This document shows, one piece after another, positions 32,955 through 44,649 of a DNA stretch of 64,000 nucleotides. Made by a program: the position numbers and the translations under genes. How positions within the stretch are numbered: position 1 is the stretch's first letter; every line of letters starts with the position of its first letter. Under the pieces are notes generated by a model, which had not been told where the DNA came from, did no database searches, and was given only the letters and a program-made list of their open reading frames with translations. Source of the DNA: Capra hircus (Eukaryota; Chordata; Mammalia; Artiodactyla; Bovidae); the NCBI RefSeq assembly GCF_001704415.2, contig NC_030822.1:53561345-53625344 (forward strand). The letters run 5' to 3'.

Positions 32955-33745
32955 GGACTGTAGAGGCTGTACTGGGTTGAATAGTGTCTCCCTGAGACAG
33001 ACTGGGGCCTGGGACCCTTTGCTGCAGTGCTTGCATCTGGACAAACATCTGCTAGTGCAAAAGAATACTAAGAAACTATAAGGAACTAAAAATAACTGCA
33101 CACATGTGCAGATGGGAACAAAGCAAAAACAATAAGATAAAAAAGGCCACAAACCAACAGCTATTTCTGAGTTAACAGGAGCAAAAGCAGGGTACTATGA
33201 ATCATCCCTGTACACAGCACCACCAAGGGGGTGGGCAGACCACCTAAGCCACCCCTTTAGCCCGACTCAGTGGGCTGATTTGCCCCTACCCTCCTCCATT
33301 TAAGAAACTACCTTGTTCTGGCTCCCTTGAGGTGAGCAGAAATACCAATAATGCCTTCCAGAATTCCTTGTCTGGCCTCTTATCAATTTGTACTGCTCAA
33401 AGAATTTGAGGACCTGAGTTGGTAACATCCCAAGTCTTCATGTTCACCCAGATCCTCAGCATGTGACCTTATTTGGAAAGAGGGTCATTGTAGATGTAAT
33501 CGGTTAAGACTGGATCGTGCTTGAGAAGGGAAGATGGCTAATTGAAGATGGAGGCAGAGATTAGAGTGATGCTACTATAGGCCGAGGATCACTTGGGGCC
33601 GCCAGAAGTCAGAAGAGGCCATGAATAATCCTCCCTAGAGGCTTCAGAGGGAGCACAGCCCTGCCAACACCCTGATTTCAGACTTCTGGTTGAATGGTGA
33701 GACAGTAGTTTCTTGTTTTTGCTGCCTAATTTATGGTATGTCACT
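32955..33745 (+). mobile_element. MaLR (MLT1-like) LTR element, split
   Basis: Sense order: 'tgtactgggttgaatagtgt', [inserted LTR], 'cttcatgttcacccagatcc', 'gtgaccttatttggaaagag', 'gaagatggaggcagagatta', 'agagggagcacagccctgcc', 'tgatttcagacttctgg'. This series is familiar from mammalian MaLR-type LTR elements. The exact subfamily is uncertain. Confidence 0.65.
32993..33427 (+). mobile_element. Solo LTR inside the MaLR element
   Basis: 435 bp, starts TGAGACAG and ends GGTAACA, with the 4-bp duplication tccc on both sides (32989-32992 and 33428-33431). The 4-bp size suggests a class I (gammaretrovirus-like) origin. Orientation is assumed from the late 'ccatttaagaaactacct' TATA-like box and is not certain. 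No internal retroviral sequence is present, so it is a recombination product. Confidence 0.75.
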
Positions 33746-34400
33746 GTTCAGTGATAAGGGCAGGGACTGTGTCCTATTCTTCCTTGTGTTTCTGTTTCCT
33801 CTAGTCTTGCTGTGTCCTTTTCCCTACTGGATGGTTATACCCAAAGCGCAGCTAAGTCCCGACAACTCATGCCCTCCATAGCCATGGAGTTTAGATTCCT
33901 TGACCTGGATTATATTTATTACAGCAAATTCACCTGTCTAATCCTATTTGGCTCTGGCTTTTATTCAGCCTAACTTCTACTGTCTCAGCTACTCTGAGAG
34001 TGTGCCTGTCTGTGTAGGCGTGATGGTGTCTGGGAGGGGAGGTAGGAGGCGATGTGGCCCTGGGGAACAAGCTTTTGTCTGGCAGATCCTCAGAGTCCAT
34101 CTGTCTGGGGCTGGAGGTCTCAGGCTGGGGCTGAGGGCTCATGTTGGATCTTGTTCTTGGCCTTCGACTGAGGGCTGGACCAATGCTGCCCGAGGATCTT
34201 ATCTTGTTTAGGCTGCCATGTAAAGGGAAATATCGAGAAAGGAGTTGACCACCCAACCCCCACCAAGAGAGGCATTTCCTCCACTAGAGCCACTGAACCA
34301 AGTTCTTGCAGATATTTGAGTCATAATCTTTGCCCGTTGACTATCTCTGTCACCATGCTTAGATAGTATCTTTATGTGGGGACTTTCTGCTACTCGTCTT
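33746..34400. other. Unassigned stretch
   Basis: About 650 bases. A 108-codon minus-strand frame (33930-34256) has no recognisable feature. Confidence 0.4.
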
Positions 34401-34408
34401 TGTGATGA

Positions 34409-34645
34409 GTGCTTCCCCGGTGGCTCAGTGGTAAAGAATCTGCCTGCAGTGCAGGAGAAACAGGAGATGCAGGTTTGACCCCTGCATTGGGAAGATCCCC
34501 TGAAGTGGGGCATGGCAACCCACTCCAGTATTCTTGCTTGGAGAATCCCGTGGACAGAGGAGGCTGGTGGGCTACAGTCCATGGGGTCGCAGAGTCAGAC
34601 ACGACTGAAACGAGGGACACACGTGCATGCACATTGACACATCTC
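34409..34645 (+). repeat. Bov-tA SINE, full length
   Basis: Head 'gcttccccggtggctcagtg', body 'catggcaacccactccagta', tail 'gacacgactgaaacgaggga'. Flanked by tgtgatga (34401-34408 and 34646-34653), an 8-bp duplication. It contains a small internal duplication at 'caggagaaacaggagatgca'. Confidence 0.94.
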
Positions 34646-34653
34646 TGTGATGA

Positions 34654-36562
34654 AGTGGCTGGGGGAAAGGGAGGGGGGAAGGCAGGTGAGGGTGACGGAG
34701 ATCAGGGGTAAATCCGAAGGAACATGGGTTCAGTGTCGGGGTTCGAGTCCCTGCTTAATGACCTCCTAGGGGAAAAAGTCATAAGTATTTATGGAACCCT
34801 GTGCTGGGCTCCCTGTGAGAGAGCTCATTTATTTATATATCTGTAGCACTGGTGCAATGCCTGGCATACAACGTGCTTATATGTTGCTTGAGTAAATTTA
34901 GTTTAAAATGTGACTCTTGCCACAGAGGAAGGTACTTCAGGCAGCCATGTAGGACAGCGGTGGGGAGACCAGGTGAGAGGCAGTTGCAATATTTCAGGCA
35001 AAAATGGAGACTTTCTAGAGATGATGAAGAAAAGGAACGGCTCTCTTTATTAATTTTCTACTCTGTGTGTGCCCTATCCTATGTGCTACATCTAAGTTAC
35101 TTTGTCCTAATAACCTTGCAGACTCACCCTCATAAAATGTTTCCATTTTATGGCTGAGGGAACTGAAGTCACTGACCCAGCACCACTCAGCTCATACTTG
35201 GCAGGGAAATGCAGAACACAAGATCGGTGCCAGGATTTAGAAGCATGGCTGACACAGACTAAAGGACTGGCTGTGGGAGGAATTGGGGACGACTCTGAGG
35301 TTTCTCTGGGGGTGATGGAGTTATGATGTGCCATTAACAATTGGGTTCACTGGGTTGACCCTGTTGGAAGAGGAAATGCTTTTAGATGGTCTGTGTCCAG
35401 GCCTTCCCAAATCCCACAGATGAGCACTTATTGATAATACTGGTACCTCTGGCTTGACTGAGTGCTTCTGGCTGCAGAGTGGTGCTTGGGGAGAGGCTGC
35501 CTGGCTCCTGGAAGCTACTCTGCCTCCCTAGGATTGCCAGATGCTGACCACGCTGCCAGGTGGTGGAAGCTCACTCCCTCACCCCAGGGTCCCTGTTTCT
35601 TTTTTAAGTAGATTCATCTCCCACCTGAAAGGCCATCAGTGAGGAGTCCTCCTGAGGTTTGGCGTGCAGACACGGTCCTGGACGCCCCTCACACAATCTC
35701 CCTTGGCCCTCATCGTCTCCCAGTGCATTACCCAGAGAACCTGAAAGTCTCTGGCCCAGACTATCCCTTGACCTCACCCCAGGCTCTGCGGGATTCTCTC
35801 ACTCATCAGCCATTCACTGAGCACCTGCAGTCTGGGCACGCGGTGAACCAGGCAACTTCCCTGCCCCGTGGTTCTGTGATCTGCCTGGGAGGCTGAGCTG
35901 AGAGAGCAAACAGAGCCAGAGGTTGGCAGCCTCCCCAGAAGAGGTAACATTTGTGCTGAGCTTATGAGGATGAACAGGATGCGGTCGGGTGGAAGAGTGG
36001 GAGCCAAAGGAGAGGAGAGCATTCGCAGCACAGAGGGGAGGCTGGGTGTCTGGGGAAGGAGCTCTTAGTTCCACAAATATTTACTGAGCACCTTGTTCAG
36101 GCCAGCCTTCAACTGGGGCTGGGAAGCTGCATAATATATGGCCCCAGTGAAACTCACAAGATATCTTCTTTTGCAGAACCTGTGCACGAAATGAGGAATT
36201 TGGACACAGGCCCATGTACTAGTCTTAGAAGTTCCCAAACAAGGGTTCTTAAACCTGGGGATTATGCAAGAGGATCCATTGGGATAGGAGGAAAAAATAT
36301 TGAAACTTCAATATTGAAAAATAATGAAATTTTTATGAAAATCGAAGAAAGAATTTGAGTTTTTCCACTATTTTCTGTGAGTTGACCCCGGTGCCTGCAC
36401 TTAGTTTCTGTGTCATGCATGTTGTCTGTGTCTGAGGGGATCTGAGGGAAACAGGGGCTGCAGAGCTCCATGACAACAGGCAGAAGGGTCCTTCCACCTT
36501 CACTACCTTTCAGCATCTTGTGACACACTTACACATGCTCACAAAGTAGATTTATGGGTGAG
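34654..36562. other. Unassigned stretch with MIR and L2 remnants
   Basis: An antisense MIR at about 35060-35235 ('aataaccttgcagactcacc', 'tccattttatggctgaggga'). Antisense L2 at about 35808-35870 ('cattcactgagcacctgcag') and 36068-36160 ('cacaaatatttactgagcac'). No gene recognised. Confidence 0.55.
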
Positions 36563-36577
36563 TTCATCTAGTTTTAA

Positions 36578-36783
36578 AAAAAATAAAGGTTCCCTGATGG
36601 CTCAGATGTTAATGAATGTGCCTGCAATGCAGGAGACTCAGGTTTGATCCCTGGGTTGGGAAGTTTCCCTGGAGAAGGAAATGGCAACCCACTCCAGTAT
36701 TCCTGCCTGGAGAATCCCATGGACAGAGGAGTCCAGTGGGCAGGGGGTCTCAAACAGTCGGACATGACTGAGTGACTAACACT
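36578..36783 (+). repeat. Bov-tA SINE, full length
   Basis: Head 'ggttccctgatggctcagat', body 'ggagaaggaaatggcaaccc', tail 'gacatgactgagtgactaac'. Flanked by the perfect 15-bp duplication ttcatctagttttaa (36563-36577 and 36784-36798). Confidence 0.96.
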
Positions 36784-36798
36784 TTCATCTAGTTTTAA

Positions 36799-38383
36799 CT
36801 AAATTGACCCACAAGCAATGGACAATAGCAAGTTTCCTGTAAAGACGGTGGGGGGTTGAAGAGAAAGCCAGTGGTCCAAGCAGATGGCAACCCACTCTTC
36901 AAACAGGTTCCTTGTTACCTTTTTGTCTTGAGTTAAAAACTGTAACAATCTAATCACTATTAATGGAAGCTGATTAGAACTGTTAAAAATTATCAGGATT
37001 ATTTGAAATATAGACTTAAATTTCTTGGTGTAGGTAATACTCTTTTTCTAAAGGTTGGTTGTCCTTTAGATATTGGCTAATGATGGTAGAATGTGGAACT
37101 ACAATTTTTATGTACAGAAATATAACTATGTTAGAGATGGGTGCCAAAATTATTTTGGTAATAACAAGCATCAAAGAGGCTTGGAGACCAGCTCTAGGCA
37201 GTAAGGAGCCAGTAGAAGTTATTCAAGTAGAGATGACCTTTCCTCTTTGTCTTGTTAACTTTGGAAGACTACCCACCCAGCAGCAGCACGGAGTGACGCA
37301 TGGGGCTAGGGACACTTGCAGGGATCTGCCAGCAGAAGTCCCAGTGGGAGGACGGAACCAGAAGAGCAGAGAGAGGTTTTAGGTGTGATGGGAGTTGATG
37401 ACTAATTAGATTGGGAGAACAAGGCAGGCGGAGGCAGTAAGGAGAGTCTCAGTTCTCCGGGTGATTGGGCAAATGGAGGCACCATACAGCAAGGGGGAAA
37501 ACACGAGCGAGGAGTGGGTTTAGGGAGGAAGATAAAGAATCTGAGCAGGTTAAATGATACACGCCAGAGAAGGCTGGCTGGAGCTGTCCCGCTTGGTCAG
37601 CCTTCTGGAGGTCTTGGGGCTGCAGACAACCCTTCCAAAGGCATGGCCCAGGTGAGTGATGGTGATGGTAGTGCTCGAAGGACATGAAAAGGGTCAGTCG
37701 AGCAGTAGTGGTGACTCTGTCCACTCTTCCAGATTTCAGTCTGGCCACTGGGGTCACACCTAGGCCACTCCTCATATTTCACTTCTGGGAACCACCCGAA
37801 TTGTAAGTACCCTGGTTTTCCTCCTCCTCTGAGCCGTCTTAGATAGTGACCAGACCACCACCCATTAAACTCCAGGCTAGTTATTAGGAAAGGCTGATTA
37901 GGTTGGGTGTGTCCTTGCTATCATCTTCAGGTGCTAAGATAAGCAAAATAGAGGGCAGGACTGCAGCTGGGTGAGGCAGGGTCGGGTGTGGATGTCCTGC
38001 AGTTTCCCAGGCAGGACAGGTGTGGGACCACCGAGAAGGGACCCACTGGGGGGATCACGTTTTAGAATAGATGTATTTCTCTCTGTCCCGGTCTGATCAT
38101 TCCTGAATTGGTATATCAGGGCTGCCCCAGTTTAATGGGTTTGCCCAACAGTCTTCCTGGGGCTCAATGTGGAGAAGGTTAGGAATTTTATCAGTGATGA
38201 TGGGGCCCCGGAACTACCAGCCTGAGCTGTTGGCAGGATCTTGGGGTCTGGGTATGTGGGGGTGGGGTGGGTGTGTCATCGATGAAGGTAGGTGAGTATC
38301 TTATCTCTCACATCAGTATTTTTCTTTGGAAGGGAAAAGTAGGGATATCTAGATAACAAAAAGACTTGAGTAATTAACAGTGA
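36799..38383. other. Unassigned stretch
   Basis: About 1.6 kb with no repeat or gene recognised. AT-rich at first, then GC-rich from about 37250. Confidence 0.4.
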
Positions 38384-38500
38384 AGATGAGAGAAGAGAGA
38401 GAGACAGGACAGACAAAATGGGAAGGAGAGCAGAAAGGTATATAGAATATTACCAACTGGAAGAAGAGGAAGAAGAGGAGGACTAAGATAGAGGGAGGGA
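38384..38500. repeat. Purine-rich low-complexity tract
   Basis: Irregular (GA)n and (GAA)n, including 'ggaagaagaggaagaagagg'. It precedes a CHR SINE. Confidence 0.85.
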
Positions 38501-38738
38501 ACGTCCCTGATGATCCATAAGCTAAGAATCCTGCTTCCAGTGCTCCGGGTGGTCTCAGGGTGCCAGGGTTCAATCCCTGGTCAGGGAACTAGATTCCACA
38601 TGCTGCCACTAAGGGTCTGCATGCTGCAACTAAAGATCCCACATGCCACAACAAAGATCAAAGATCCTGCACGCCACAACTACGTCCCAATGCAGCCACA
38701 TAAATAAATATAAATAAAAAATACTAAAAAAAAAAAGA
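38501..38738 (+). repeat. CHR-2-like SINE
   Basis: Head 'aacgtccctgatgatccata', B-box-like 'gggttcaatccctgg', 'tcagggaactagattccaca', repeated 'acatgcc/acgccacaacaa' modules, then an A-rich tail with 'ataaataaatataaat'. Confidence 0.88.
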
Positions 38739-39375
38739 CAGAAGGAAGACAAGAAAGTGAGGGAGACAAATAAGGACACAAATGGAGGTTGATGTGGCAG
38801 AAAACTCAAAGACACGGAGGAGACAAGGGTCAAGAGACACAGAGGGCAGGGGTCAGGCATGTGGAAGGAGGGATGGAGAGAGAGAGTCCTGCTTGGATGA
38901 AGCCCTTGCCCTCCACCTTCCTTTCTTCCCTACCCATCTGCTCGCTTCTCAGTCACAAAATCAAAAGAGCCAGAGCGCCTGTGAATGGCTGTTTCTACTC
39001 CTGACACCCAGGTGCGCTGCAGGAAGAGGTGAGAGGCAGCTGTCACCTTTGCTTCTGCTGGGCTGGGACCCTCCAGCAGGGTCTGACCTGGGGCTGACCT
39101 GGGGAAGGAGACGTCCGATTTGATGTGCTTCCCCAGGCTTGCTTTTCTTTGTGATGGAACAGGTTTATACGTCCATGTGATGAAATTGTTGAGAGCAGAG
39201 ATGAGTTGTAGGAAGCTTGGCTCAGGTAGTGCGTAGGGCAGAAGCAGTTGATGGCAGTCATGCCCTGTGCATGGGGACTGGCGTTGTTACTTGCGCGCCA
39301 TCAGCCAGGCTGTGGGCTGTGAAGGAGGGAAGTCCCTGAGCGGTGAGGGCTGCTTTTGTGAAGTCAGCTCATAAC

Positions 39376-39413
39376 GAGAAGAGAAACACCATCTGAGAAG
39401 AGAAACACCATCT
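39376..39413. repeat. 19-bp perfect tandem duplication
   Basis: The unit gagaagagaaacaccatct occurs twice with no mismatch and no spacer (39376-39394 and 39395-39413). Confidence 0.98.
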
Positions 39414-39774
39414 TGGTGGCCCAGGGTACAGAGGTGACTCCTGGGGTATGGAGGGTCCCAGCCAGCCCAGGTAGGGGGACAGGGCCTGGGAGTGAGTGGG
39501 CGCTAGCAGGTTCTACTTACAGAGGGGAATCCTCTGTGGAGGCTGCTGGTGCTTGTGGGGCCTTCCCAGAGCACAGGCGAAAGTTCCCCACCCGCCCCCC
39601 CCAACCCCAACTTTCCCACTTCCTTTGATTTGATTGTGTTCATCTGATAGTTACTGTTTCTGCTTTCCTGGGACGTCAATACCAGGAAGAAGATAACCTG
39701 AGGGATGGGGTCTCACCATACAAGTCCCTGAAATCATTTGCTAATTATAAAAATATATCATTCATTGGCATCAT

Positions 39775-39955
39775 AGTAGCAAGAAATGCCTCTTATTGAG
39801 CAATCACTTACCAGGCTCTGCTGAATGCTTTACGTGACTCCTATTGCCCTATGCTACCATTAATGGTGAGAAGTGAACATCATCGCTTCCATCATACAGA
39901 TGGGAAAATGGGTCTAGATCTGAGGTTTGCAGTTGCCTCCCAGAGACCAAAGTCT
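39775..39955 (-). repeat. MIR SINE
   Basis: Antisense order: 'cttattgagcaatcacttac', 'ctgctgaatgctttacgtga', 'ccatcatacagatgggaaaa', 'gcagttgcctcccagagacc'. Confidence 0.75.
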
Positions 39956-41208
39956 AGTCTCTTGACTTCTCCTTCCTTGGAGGAGCTGGGGATGAGGGTG
40001 ATGCAGAGCCTTGGCCCTCTCCAGCCCCTCTGTCATCCGCACTGAGCTGGGGGCTGGGTGCGGTGGGCAGACAAGTCTGTCATTGAACTGGTGATGCAGG
40101 CAGTCCCATCTCTGGACAAGCGAGTATGAGAATGAGTGACTCAGCAAAAGTGGTGGCTCTGGGAGGCTCTGCTGGCCCTGGGGTCTCTGCATTGGAGCCC
40201 CTCAAACCTGTAACCAGGACTATTCTGATGGGAGGTCACAGAACTGGAAGAGCAGCATGGAGGCACTCTCTCTGTTGCTCCCTCTTGGATCAGTAAAGTG
40301 AAAATAAAGGTAGGCCAGTGTGGATGTCTGCCTGAGAGGCTATGTGTCTGTCCTCAGGGCCAAAAAGAGATTTGCAAGCCAGAATGGAGTCACATTCCAG
40401 CCCACTTGGAGCTGGCAGGGAACTAGAGGAAGAGAAGGGAGAAGGCGATCACTAGGGGTAAAGAAAAAGGAACCCCTCTAAGTTCCAGCTCTGTACAGGG
40501 GACTCAAGCCAAACAATGGCAGCTGTTTTTTTCCCCATCTGCGACCCAAAGGCTCACAGGACCCCATGCTTGGAAAGGAAAGGAGGTCAAGGATAATCCC
40601 TTAGGGAAGCAGGTCAGCCACCTCTGACTTTCCACCACAAAAGCTTCCCAGGGCTGCCTGTGCCCCCGTCCACCCTCCGCTGCCAGCTGGGGACAGCAGA
40701 TTTGTTATAACATTTGCTGCAGCAAAACAGAGCTGTAACAAGGTCTGACTCATGTTTTCCAAAGCCAGAAGATCTTATTTTAGGATCTCCCAGCTCTTTC
40801 ATCAGCACTGAGAGTTCATCGCAAGAGGGCTGTTGGGGGTGAGAGAGGATGTTAACACTCAGAGATGGAAAAGCCTGGAACTCCCGTTGGTGGAGGAAGC
40901 CCTCAGTCTTTCTCCACGTCCCTGATGACCAGGAAGGGTGTGAGATGGGTTGTCTGGGCTCTGGGTGGAGGCTCCAGGCAGGCTTCCCGGGGGCGAGACG
41001 TGAGAAGGGAGGTAAACTGGGAGAGCCCTGGAGCGTGGGAATTGGGTCGGTGGCTCGGGGCCCTGGCTGCCTCCCAATCAAGGTGGGTCTGCAGGTTTGT
41101 CTGCCAGAGCAGGGCTGCCTCCGCCTCTCCTGACAGGCTCCCAAGCTCAGGGTGAAGAGATAAAATGCTAATGGAACTCTTCTCGACCCTCAAGTTTGCT
41201 TTGGCTAT

Positions 41209-41325
41209 CATACTCCAGCAAGCTTGCCTGGAAAAATCCCATGGACAGAAGAGCCTGGCAGGCTACAGTCCATGGGGTCGTAAAGAGTCAGACACAGAAA
41301 TGACTGAATGACTAAACAGCAATAA
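41209..41325 (+). repeat. Bov-tA/Bov-A 3' fragment
   Basis: Sense: 'tactccagcaagcttgcctg', 'cccatggacagaagagcctg', 'gacacagaaatgactgaatg'. The 5' half is absent. Confidence 0.9.
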
Positions 41326-41860
41326 AGACAAATTGTAAAAAGACTCTGTGCCTGCAGATTCTTAGCTTCTCTTGGTTCAGTGAGGATTCTCCTTCCATTG
41401 TCCCTGTCACAGAAGGAGTAGGGGACCGCAAACCCCAGCAGGGCCTTGACGCCCTGGATGGAACCATAGTTTTATTCCAGCTTATCCAGCAGAAGCTGAG
41501 AACCTGTACCCCAGATCTGGCATTCCTAACGATCCCCCAAGGCTTCTTCTGGGCCCAGAGTGAGACAGAGTGTGGGTGAGCGCTGAGTGCTGCCGCAGGG
41601 GGCCAGGGGGCTCCAGTGCGCCCCAAAACTTGCGTCAGTTAGCTCTTCTTGGTAATGGAGCTCGCATGATGTATTTTTGTATTTTCAACAAAGATGGCAA
41701 ACATTCTTTCACACATTTTCTCATTTACATCTTAAGGCAATCCAGGAGATAGGTCCTACAGGGCTGCTCATTGTTTCAAAACAGGGAGGCGACCCCTTAG
41801 TAAGTGGCTGAGCCGGGACCTGAATGGGTCTGAGGGTACCACTCTGGGGATGTTTCCCTT
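41326..41860. other. MIR remnant and spacer
   Basis: An antisense MIR at about 41690-41850 ('ttctcatttacatcttaagg', 'cccttagtaagtggctgagc'). No gene recognised. Confidence 0.55.
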
Positions 41861-41870
41861 CCTCCAACAC

Positions 41871-42181
41871 TTTTTTTTTTTTAAAGAAGGCTTTTAAAAT
41901 TAAAAAAAAAAATTTATTTATTTTGGGCTGCCCCGGGTCTTCACTGCTGCGTGTGGGCTTTCCCTAGTTGTGTCGAGCAGGAGCTGCTCTCTAGCTGCGG
42001 TGCGTGGGTTCTCAGTGGGGTGGCTTCTCATGTTGAGGGATGCAGGCTCTACAGCATGAAGCCTCCGTCGTTACGCCGCTCGGGCTTAGCTGGTGTGTGG
42101 GATCTTCCCTGACCAGGAATTGAACATGTGTCCCCTGCATAGGCAGGCGAATTTTCAACCACTGGACCACCAGGGAAGCCC
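41871..42181 (-). repeat. CHR-1-like SINE, full length
   Basis: Antisense with two A/T-rich tail runs ('tttttttttttt' and 'attaaaaaaaaaaa'), 'ttattttgggctgccccggg', 'gtgtgggatcttccctgacc', head 'ccactggaccaccagggaag'. Flanked by cctccaacac (41861-41870) and cctccagcac (42182-42191), a 10-bp duplication with one mismatch. Confidence 0.93.
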
Positions 42182-42191
42182 CCTCCAGCAC

Positions 42192-43539
42192 ATTTGATAG
42201 AAAACATCCCTCCTCTCCCCAGACCGAGGCCCACCTTGCTCCTGTCCCGGCTTCACAGGCAACAGGGTTTCATGTTCATGTCCCCCTCACTCTCCATATG
42301 ATGGGAGGCACTGACGTTGAAAGAGTCCGGAGGCCCTCTTGGTTCCTCACACCTTTACCAGATGGCCAGGGTCTCCCAGAGGTTTCAGTGACTCCCCCAG
42401 TGCCCAGAAACACCGGCTCGGGATGGACACAGTGTGGGGAGCCCCGAGGGCCCCGCCTCTCCAGATAAGAACTCCACCCCATGAGAGAAGTGGGTAGAGG
42501 CCCCGGGCCAGGAGTGAGGCCTCACCCCAGCTATGCTGGGGCTCTGGTGACATTTCTGCTCAACTTGTGACTTGCCCTAACTTGTGATTTGTCCTAACTT
42601 CACGTCTTTCCTGGTTCCCTTTAGTTTCCAGCAAAACCTCAGAAGTACAGTGCTCTGTTTTAGGGCCAGGAAAAGTGTGCACGCGGGGGTGCTCAGAACC
42701 TGCTGCCGCCTCCTCTGCAGAAGGACCCCTTTCCCCATTTCTTCCCCAGGTCCCTGAAGTTGAGGTCATGGTCAAATTCCGGAGAATCCGGAGGCAAGAC
42801 ACACTCAGTACTCCAGGCTTCAAGTGATGGGTAGCCCCAGTCAAGGGCTCCACTGACTCTTGGCTCCCCAACTTGTTTTAATGCAGAGGTACCCACCCCA
42901 GAGTTTCTTCATGTTCTGAATTTTCTTTAGTTCTTACAGGTGGGTTTCTGGTTTGGTCCCTAACCAAGCCCTTGTTCCAGAGTTCTGCACTCAGGCTGCC
43001 CTGACCCCTGGCACTTGCCCCTCCCCCACCTGCTGGGCCTCCATCCCCATGTCCATCATTTCTCCTGGCACCCAGGCCATGGCTGCCTGTCGGACCCCTG
43101 TCCACAGCTGTCCCAGCGGCCCAGGCCTGCCCCTCCTCCTCCTTGGGTCCATTTCCAGCTCCAGTCCTCCTCTGCTAGCCTGGCCCTGGCATGAATTCTG
43201 AACCTCAGACTGGGCTAGAAGGCGAGAAAACTCAAAGGAAGGAGGGGTAGACCAAGGAATCAGGGACCGTGGACCACCTGGGGGCTGCAGGAACGTCCTG
43301 AGGGGGACTTGGCCACCAAAGTGAGTAAGCCCAGGAGGGGTACCCCTCTGTTTCAGAGACACTGCTCTCCTAGCCTCTAGCATAACAGCCCCCTGTAATG
43401 GGGTGGCTTGTCAATGGTGTGGGTGCCTGAGATATTTTTGTAAAACAATTACAAAAGTGTTCTAATTAGGGAGGATCAACTCCCAGCTAGGTCACAAGGT
43501 CAATAGAGTTTAATCCCTTGCCTGCTGTTACTCTACTCT
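42192..43539. other. Unassigned GC-rich stretch
   Basis: About 1.3 kb with no repeat or gene recognised. Several overlapping frames of 70-130 codons reflect the GC-rich composition. Confidence 0.4.
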
Positions 43540-43546
43540 TGTGGCC

Positions 43547-43876
43547 TCTTGAGAGTCCCTTGGACTGCAAGGAGATCCAACCAGTTCATTTTGAAGGAGA
43601 TCAACCCTGGGATTTCTTTGGAAGGAATGATGCTAAAGTTGAAGCTCCAGTACTTTGGCCACCTCATGCGAAGAGTGGAAACGACTCTGATGCTGGGAGG
43701 GATTGGGGGCAGGAGGAGAAGGGGACGACTGAGGATGAGATGGCTGGATGGCATCACCAACTTGACGGACGTGAGTCTGGGTGAATTCCAGGAGTTGGTG
43801 ATGGACAGGGAGGCCTGGCGTGCTGCGATTGATGGGGTTGCAAAGAGTCGGACATTACTGAGCAACTGAACTGAAC
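43547..43876 (+). mobile_element. BovB LINE 3' fragment
   Basis: Sense, 330 bp: from 'tcttgagagtcccttggact' through 'tactttggccacctcatgcg' to 'gagcaactgaactgaac'. It encodes only the C-terminal end of RT (LLRVPW... ...KSRTLL). The word tgtggcc (43540-43546 and 43877-43883) is a likely 7-bp duplication. Confidence 0.92.
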
Positions 43877-43883
43877 TGTGGCC

Positions 43884-44649
43884 AGGTGTCAAATTATAGG
43901 CTTAGATCAATGGAAGATGGAAATGTAATGATTCATTTTTAAGCTGTTCACGTTTAATCCCACAAAAATTGCACCATGCAGCAGACATTACGGGGGACTA
44001 CTTGGGACAAGGAAAAGAAGCATGGCGTTGGGTCTGCTTCTACTTGACTCCTGTTCCACAGGCGGACCCCTTCCAATGGGTCATTGGTTTCCATGCTTAC
44101 GGTTTCCACACCGACATTTTCCTACTCTCGTAGGCCTTGCCTTTAAGATGTGGATTCCACAGGCCTCTGTGTTCGGGGCAAGTCCAAGTCAGGTGTGAGC
44201 CTTTGTCATGTGCTTGGGTGCAGCGAATGCTCATTACCCGTTCCTATTATCATCAATCATCTATAACTATAGCACTCCCTCAGACTGCTGGGAGGGAAGG
44301 AGGTGGGGAGAGGTTGGTGTCAAGCAGGTTCAGTGTAGTGTGTGCGCGTGTGTTTGTGCATGTGTGATTACGTGTGGCATATCCTCCCAAAGCACCTACT
44401 AGTGATGCAACTCCTCTACCCTCCTGGTCTTGGGCTGTAAATCTTATTTCCATATGCTCGGACTGTTTGTCAAAACAATGATTATTGAACAGATAAGTCA
44501 AAGAGGACTTCCTAGAAGGGGCAGTTTTTAAGTATATTTTGTAGGTAGACAGGAAATGATGTGAAAAGGAGGCTGTGAATGAACTGTATAGAGCGGGAGT
44601 CTCTAACTTAGATCCTTCAGGACCTAAGAGAAGCTGGGAGGAATGACGG
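43884..44649. other. Unassigned spacer with GT-rich patch
   Basis: An imperfect (GT)n lies at 44336-44380. Otherwise nothing recognised. Confidence 0.4.

Larger units (their letters stand above)
38739..41208. other. Unassigned stretch with MIR and a short tandem repeat
   Basis: Purine-rich to about 38890. A 19-bp perfect tandem duplication lies at 39376-39413 and an antisense MIR at 39775-39955. Frames of up to 176 codons at 40614-41144 on both strands lack recognisable domains and mirror one another because of base composition. Confidence 0.45.

Noticed and set aside
40614..41144. 176-codon minus-strand frame with overlapping long frames on the plus strand
   Set aside because: Mutual mirror frames in GC-rich sequence; no domain, no codon-level signal I can point to.
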